A stretch of 64,000 nucleotides of DNA, from the NCBI GenBank assembly GCA_022376925.1, contig JAIOJX010000004.1:1984001-2048000 (forward strand), given 5' to 3'. Below are positions 57,588 to 64,000 of this stretch, in pieces. Each line of letters begins with the position of its first letter. Position 1 is the stretch's first letter. The position numbers and the translations under genes were made by a program. Origin of the DNA: Tragulus kanchil. Taxonomy: Eukaryota > Chordata > Mammalia > Artiodactyla > Tragulidae. Under the pieces are notes generated by a model, which was given only the letters and a program-made list of their open reading frames with translations, did not search any database and was not told the origin of the DNA.

Positions 57588-58942
57588 TTTACAATTACTC
57601 TGGGAAGCTCTCATCTTGTCTCTGCTGAAGGTCACATGGTCATGAAGATGACTTTGGTCTGGGATATGGCAGTAGAGAGGACAGGCCAGGTCCTGAAGAG
57701 AAGATGACCCAGAAAGAGGCAGAGAACAGGTGGCACTAAGAAACAAGTTCAGTGGGGTGGGAGCAGCCCACTAATGTATACTGAGCAGAAACTCAGTTCA
57801 TAATGAGTTGGAAGAATACACAAGAAGCTAATAAAAAGCATTGTTATGAATAGGTGAAACAGGGGTAGAGGAGAGAGAGATGCTTTGTATGCCGTTCCCT
57901 ATTAATTTTTCACTTGAGAATCATGAGAACGCATTATATGCTCATGTAGTTTGCTTTGAAAATATTTGCTAGCATAGAGATTGCTAAAAAGAAAAAGAGC
58001 TGTTTCAACATATCTGGGCATTATGAAAAATCATTTTCAAAGGCTGGAGCAGCAGATACATCATGTCTGGAAAAAGAGCTGGACCAGAAAAAGATGTCGC
58101 TCCTGGGCCAGCCTGGACATTGACCTCGGCATGGACGCTGATGCTAACTGTGGGGAAGTGGCTCCCTCCCACAGCTTCAGTGCCCCATCTACAACACAGG
58201 GGTGAACTGGAAACACAGCTTCAGTGCCCCATCTACAACATAAGGGTGAACTGGAAACAAAGCTTCAGTGCCCCATCTACAACACAAGGGTGAACTGGAA
58301 ATCTTTAAAGGTCCCTTACTGCTCTGACATTCTGGGATGTATTCAGTGACTTTACTTAATTTGAACTAAAAATGCTCTATAAAATATGCCCTATTAAGGC
58401 ATTACGAATACCTTTCTTTTTCACTTTGCTTCTTTGGTGCTCTTTTTTAAAACTGCCTCTTTTTTTTGCCCCTAAGTCATCATTTATTTTTCACTCATCT
58501 TTCTTCTTTGGCCTGAGTGGGCCTCCCATTGCAGCGGCCTCTATCCTTGCAGAGCACCGGCTCCAGGCACATGCCCCCCAGAGCGCTGGCTCGCAACTAG
58601 TCACACCTGTCCAGCTGCTCCTCTGCACACGAGATCTTCCTGGGCCAGGGATGGAACCGGTGCCCCTTGCACTGCAAGGTGGACTCTTTACCCAGTGGAC
58701 CACCAGGGAAGCCCTTAAAACTGCCTTTTTACAATTACTCTGGGAAGCTCTCATCTTGTCTCTGCTGAAGGTCACATGGTCATGAAGATGACTTTGGTCT
58801 GGGATATGGCAGTAGAGAGGACAGGCCAGGTCCTGAAGAGAAGATGACCCAGAAAGAGGCAGAGAACAGGTGGCACTAAGAAACAAGTTCAGTGGGGGTG
58901 GGAGCAGCCCACTAATGTATACTGAGCAGAAACTCAGTTCAT

Positions 58943-59087
58943 CTAGATGGATGTTCTAGAAACAAATGCAGCTCCCTTCCCCCACTTCTGCACACCCGGG
59001 AGTTGAGTTGCTCTGAGAGATCAGATTTTAAATGAGACACTGATTTCAGCTCATCAAACCGAAACGTTCCCTTTCCAGGGACAATAC
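58943..59087. other. Unassigned short gap between duplications
   Basis: Nothing recognised. Confidence 0.45.
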
Positions 59088-61385
59088 GCTACTTTTCTAT
59101 TTTGGGTGAAGCGGGTGTTCTGTCCCTTCCCCTTGTGCTTCATCCCGAGGTCCAGGGGTCCCCCGCAGTCAAACAGTGGAATTCTACCCTGCCGCAGTGA
59201 TCATTAGGCCTGAGGTTTTCTCCAAAGCACTTTGAAATAAGATGCTTTGTTTGCTGTTACTATCAAAGAAACAGCAAAGCAAGAGGTAAGATGGGGAGGG
59301 GAGATGTAAGGTGAGGAGCTGCTGGTCACCATGATGAAACTGCATCAAGTCAAGAACAGAGGAAAGCAGAAACAAGAAATGGCAACAGCTCTGATGTACT
59401 GTCAACCTGCTCCTGGAACCTGGTTGGTTGTTAGGCAACATGGACCAATAGATTTATTTTGTGTGTGTGTTTGTGTTTTTAATTATTTAAGCCAATCTAC
59501 TTTATCTCTGTTTTTTGGTGGTCAAAGGGCCTGCCTATAAATGCCAATCCAGCAAATTGATAGTGACTGCCTAAAGAACTATATTGAGAAGAACCTTGTA
59601 AGCCTTATCCAGATCACGACTCATGAGGAAGGTATGCCCCAAGAGAGAGAAGATGTGTAAAACGGTGCGTCCTTTTGACTAAAATGAAATCCCAGACTTA
59701 GTCCTCTGCCTCACTCTGGACTGGTCAATGCTTCATTTTTTCCAAGACTTGAGGTCTTTCAGGTTGAGATACAGGAAGGAATTTGTCAACATGTGTCTCC
59801 AGAAGGGTAAATGTCCACATTTGCCTAGAGGTTTAGTGGGTATTCCTGCTCTCAAAGAACTGTACTTGATGCCGTAAGTAAATCTCTAGTACCTGTCCCC
59901 AGAAAACACTCTGAAGGGAAAATCTTCCTGTGGGACCTGGTGTGCCTTGTGGGCCACTCACTTTTCTGACCTTGAAGAGTTTGCCACCTTGTATCTGCTA
60001 AAAGCACAATGGATTACAGAGGTAGCATTTTAAAAGTTTATGAAACAGAAGATAAGATGTGAGCCCTAGAGAATGAAGCAATGAAAGGTTATTAGTCGAT
60101 TATTTCTAAACTGGTTTTCATAGTTCCCTGAATTTGAGCAAGCTGATGTGTTTAACTGAGATCCTTCTTGATGGAACTTTTATTAATTCTGCTCCCATCT
60201 GACATCCTCAAAATTAATCTAAAGGGACTGGTTTTCACTCAAGTTTAAGATCATGCTACTTTTCTATTTTGGGTGAAGCGGGTGTTCTGTCCCTTCCCCT
60301 TGTGCTTCATCCCGAGGTCCAGGGGTCCCCCGCAGTCAAACAGTGGAATTCTACCCTGCCGCAGTGATCATTAGGCCTGAGGTTTTCTCCAAAGCACTTT
60401 GAAATAAGATGCTTTGTTTGCTGTTACTATCAAAGAAACAGCAAAGCAAGAGGTAAGATGGGGAGGGGAGATGTAAGGTGAGGAGCTGCTGGTCACCATG
60501 ATGAAACTGCATCAAGTCAAGAACAGAGGAAAGCAGAAACAAGAAATGGCAACAGCTCTGATGTACTGTCAACCTGCTCCTGGAACCTGGTTGGTTGTTA
60601 GGCAACATGGACCAATAGATTTATTTTGTGTGTGTGTTTGTGTTTTTAATTATTTAAGCCAATCTACTTTATCTCTGTTTTTTGGTGGTCAAAGGGCCTG
60701 CCTATAAATGCCAATCCAGCAAATTGATAGTGACTGCCTAAAGAACTATATTGAGAAGAACCTTGTAAGCCTTATCCAGATCACGACTCATGAGGAAGGT
60801 ATGCCCCAAGAGAGAGAAGATGTGTAAAACGGTGCGTCCTTTTGACTAAAATGAAATCCCAGACTTAGTCCTCTGCCTCACTCTGGACTGGTCAATGCTT
60901 CATTTTTTCCAAGACTTGAGGTCTTTCAGGTTGAGATACAGGAAGGAATTTGTCAACATGTGTCTCCAGAAGGGTAAATGTCCACATTTGCCTAGAGGTT
61001 TAGTGGGTATTCCTGCTCTCAAAGAACTGTACTTGATGCCGTAAGTAAATCTCTAGTACCTGTCCCCAGAAAACACTCTGAAGGGAAAATCTTCCTGTGG
61101 GACCTGGTGTGCCTTGTGGGCCACTCACTTTTCTGACCTTGAAGAGTTTGCCACCTTGTATCTGCTAAAAGCACAATGGATTACAGAGGTAGCATTTTAA
61201 AAGTTTATGAAACAGAAGATAAGATGTGAGCCCTAGAGAATGAAGCAATGAAAGGTTATTAGTCGATTATTTCTAAACTGGTTTTCATAGTTCCCTGAAT
61301 TTGAGCAAGCTGATGTGTTTAACTGAGATCCTTCTTGATGGAACTTTTATTAATTCTGCTCCCATCTGACATCCTCAAAAATTAG
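59088..61385. repeat. Tandem duplication D15 (unit about 1.13 kb plus short spacer)
   Basis: Copy A 59088-60216, spacer about 60217-60254, copy B 60255-61385, offset 1167. No gene or clear repeat lies in the unit. The copies appear identical apart from an A run at the right end. Confidence 0.95.
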
Positions 61386-61479
61386 ACACTGCTAAGAATG
61401 GGGTATTTTTCTGACAGAAAGCTATTCACTCAAATCAATTTAAAATCAAAGCACACAAATAAATATTGCTACTTTTTTG

Positions 61480-62135
61480 AGGCATTCAAGGCTTTTAAAG
61501 CATAATTTACATACAATGAAATTCATCCTAATTTTTAGTTACAGAGTTCCATCAATCTGGACAAATGCTTTCAGGTGCGTTACCACTGCCCTAATCAAGA
61601 TACAAAAGAGTCACATCACTTCAAAGAATTCCCTTGTGCTCCTTGATAACCAGTTCCCACCCCCAGTACCAGCACCTGCAAGCACAGATTTGTTCTCTAA
61701 ACTTAGAGTTTCCCAAGATGCCAGACCAGTGGAACAGCACTCTAAGCAGCCTTTGGAATCTGATTCACTTTACTTGACATAATGCATTTGAGATTCATCC
61801 AAGTTACTGCATCTATCAGGAATCTGTTCCTCTTTATTACTGAGTAGTACTCCATTGTGTGTATGTACCATAGTTCATTTATCCAATCACCAGGGAAAAG
61901 ATATTTGGGTATTCCCGTTTTGGCAACTATGAATAAAGCCACTATAAACATTTTCTTACATGTTTTTGTCTGCACAAGTTTTTGTTTCTCTAGTACAAAT
62001 ACTTAGGAGTAGAAGTGTAGGTTGTAGTGTAGTAGTGTAGTAGTTACATTTAACTTATTAGAAAAGCATTTTCCAAAGTGGCTGTTCCATTTTGCATTCC
62101 CAGCAGCAATGTAGCCACCTTTATTCACAAATAAG
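61480..62135 (-). mobile_element. Old L1 3' region, reverse orientation
   Basis: Plus strand shows 'taatttacatacaatgaaat' (3' untranslated side) and 'gagtagtactccattgtgtg'. The minus-strand frame 61742-61975 preserves LWYIHTMEYYSVIKRN, the C-terminal L1 ORF2 signature. Diverged and truncated. Confidence 0.8.
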
Positions 62136-62341
62136 TGGAATGTCATTTTACATAAGCTTAGCTATATCATCATATCTTCATCAAGGCTGAAGGAACTTCA
62201 TGTCCTTGGCAAGAGCACAGCAACCTACAGATATCACTCAATCATTTTTGTGGCATAAGGTGCAAAAGTCCTAGCTCTAGTCTGATTTTAGAAAAAGACC
62301 TTGATGTCTGAAAGGGAATTGAAGTTCACTGCTTCAACATC
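62136..62341. other. Unassigned intergenic sequence
   Basis: Nothing recognised. Confidence 0.45.
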
Positions 62342-63031
62342 TTTGAGTAGGGCTGCTTTTTATTGTTCTTTTTTTTAGCTTTCTTGAGGTATGACTGACA
62401 AAGAAAAATTATATATACAATTTTGTGCAATGTGATTATTATACATACACATATATACACACTATGAACTATTACCACAATCAAGCTAATTAACATATCC
62501 ATCCCTCACATAGTTTTCTTTGTATGTATGTGTGCTGGGGATGGGGTTGACAATTAAGACTGATACTCTTAGCAAATTCCAAGTGTACAGTACAGCACTG
62601 TTAACTACAGTCACCATACTATACATTAGATTTCCAGAACCTATCCATCCTGCACATATGAAACTTCAACCAATATTTCCCTATTTCCCACACCTCCAAT
62701 TCCATGGTAACCACTCTTCTCTCTGCCTCAAAGAGTTTGACTTTTCTAGATTGCACCCATGAGTGACATCATGCAGCACTTGTCTTTCGGTGTCTGACTT
62801 ATCTCTCTTAGCATAACACCCTCGAGGTTCATCCATGTTGTGACAATGGCAGGATTTTCTTTATGCTCACTGCAGCGTTAGTCACAATAGCCAAGGCATG
62901 GGACAGACTAAAGTGTCCATCACCAACTGAATAGAGAGAGAAAATGTGAGATTATACATGTATAAACACACAATGGAAGATTATCCAGCCTTAAAAAAAA
63001 AGAAAGGAATCTCTCCATTTGAGTAGGGCTG
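62342..63031 (-). mobile_element. L1 with inverted 5' end (twin priming) and target duplication
   Basis: Perfect 14-bp repeats tttgagtagggctg lie at 62342-62355 and 63018-63031. After the left repeat comes a T-rich tract (reverse poly(A)), then L1 3' sequence in minus orientation to about 62865 ('atccatgttgtgacaatggc'). From about 62866 the L1 sequence continues in plus orientation ('cagcgttagtcacaatagcc', 'cacaatggaagattatccag'), corresponding to the part of ORF2 just upstream. This is the classical 5' inversion. Part of it is repeated from 63579. Confidence 0.85.
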
Positions 63032-64000
63032 TTTTAAGCCAATCATAACACACTGTCTCTCTCTTCTAGGCGCTATTCAATAGGCCCCATGTTACTGTCC
63101 ATGTGAGACTGCATGTGTTCTTTAGCTGCTCTCAACTCATTTCTTCATCTCTGAATAAATAGCTTCTGTGAGGATCAAGAGAAAAATGTATAGGAAAGAG
63201 CTCTGGAATCAGGAAGCAGTTAAATAATAAGACGACAGATATTGCTAGTGTTGGGGTTTCTATGGACAGTCTTACCAAACCCCAGTATGCTTAAAACCTA
63301 AAGCACAGACCATATTAAATGTTAGTCCAGATGTGGTTTTCAAGGGTTAGAACTAAAAGAATCTTCAAGATCTTCCACCAAGTCCTAGCTCTTAATGATA
63401 GCGAAGAAACAGAATCTCTAAAAAAGCCGAGGTCACACAAAGTTACTAGTTGCAAAGCTAGTTACAGAATTAAGAACTTCTGACCCTATGTCCAGTTATC
63501 TCCTTATTCTGCCAACTGTTGTCTCACGGTTGATTTAAATAGCAATTAGACACAACCAACTTTTCTGCTAGTCCCCACCACATAGTTTTCTTTGTATGTA
63601 TGTGTGCTGGGGATGGGGTTGACAATTAAGACTGATACTCTTAGCAAATTCCAAGTGTACAGTACAGCACTGTTAACTACAGTCACCATACTATACATTA
63701 GATTTCCAGAACCTATCCATCCTGCACATATGAAACTTCAACCAATTTTTCTCCTATTTCCCACACCTCCAATTCCATGGTAACCACTCTTCTCTCTGCC
63801 TCAAAGAGTTTGACTTTTCTAGATTGCACCCATGAGTGACATCATGCAGCACTTGTCTTTCGGTGTCTGACTTATCTCTCTTAGCATAACACCCTCGAGG
63901 TTCATCCATGTTGTGACAATGGCAGGATTTTCTTTATGCTCACTGCAGCGTTAGTCACAATAGCCAAGGCATGGGACAGACTAAAGTGTCCATCACCAAC
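62507..64000. repeat. Tandem duplication D16 (unit 1072 bp, cut by window end)
   Basis: Copy A 62507-63578. Copy B starts at 63579 and is cut off at the window edge after 422 bp. A difference near 62672 versus 63744 (tatttcccta versus tttttctcct) is again in a T/C run. Confidence 0.93.
63032..63578. other. Unassigned intergenic sequence
   Basis: No gene or clear repeat. A reverse-MIR-like phrase ('tctctaaaaaagccgaggtc') near 63414 is too weak to call. Confidence 0.4.

Larger units (their letters stand above)
56669..58942. repeat. Tandem duplication D14 (unit about 1.14 kb)
   Basis: Copy A 56669-57802, copy B 57809-58942, offset 1140. Differences sit in G, A and T runs near 57568, 57588 and 57755. 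It contains a minisatellite and a SINE, both duplicated as a result. Confidence 0.95.

Noticed and set aside
4118..64000. CRISPR-like or phage-like array structure
   Set aside because: Units are over 1 kb, differ from each other, and no cas, integrase or phage genes exist. The repeat content is plainly ruminant.

Overview
This window is mammalian, intergenic or intronic DNA from a ruminant artiodactyl. The evidence is the repeat set: a Bov-B (RTE) LINE 3' end at 658-984, Bov-tA/Bov-A2 type SINEs at 1814-2040, 2924-3132, 11108-11321, 23606-23806, 29470-29688 and 32192-32402, and artiodactyl L1. I found no host protein-coding gene, no true tRNA or rRNA gene, no CRISPR array and no bacterial or phage content. 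Several near-intact copies of a tRNA-derived SINE with an unusual 3' half (11372-11699, 24286-24560, 37471-37763, 54056-54388, 57319-57575 and a short form at 9029-9220) suggest a lineage in which this SINE was recently active. I cannot name the species.

Layout. 1-3930: Bov-B end, two Bov SINEs, old MIR pieces. 3933-10597: a class II (betaretrovirus-like) endogenous retrovirus with a 5' LTR, a lysine-tRNA type primer binding site, a non-coding interior carrying a SINE, a shortened 3' LTR and a matching 6-bp target duplication. 11372-19423: a near-full-length L1 with an intact ORF1 and a broken ORF2; a younger SINE is inserted exactly across its 5' junction. 19424-36980: MIR and L2 relics, Bov SINEs, a class I LTR end and two tiny L1 insertions (110 and 89 bp) with clear target duplications. 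36980-39180: a hAT-like DNA transposon fossil split by the SINE. 39180-64000: mostly unique or very old sequence with MER5-like, L2, MIR and old L1 pieces, ending in an L1 whose 5' end is inverted (twin priming) at 62356-63017.

The dominant structure is that at least 16 separate segments are each followed at once by a second, nearly identical copy of themselves, and every unit is about 1.07-1.18 kb. Roughly 17 kb of the 64 kb is second copy. The units ignore feature boundaries: they cut through the LTR, the SINEs, ORF1, ORF2 and the L1 tail. Some junctions carry short noisy spacers that look like error-rich versions of the flanks, copies differ mainly in homopolymers, and some neighbouring units overlap by about 100-165 bp. 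The most economical reading is a systematic assembly or gap-filling artefact. Real serial short tandem duplication is the alternative and can be tested by read mapping. Collapsing the copies gives an L1 of about 5.5 kb with a roughly 1,270-codon ORF2 and a retroviral element of about 3.4 kb.
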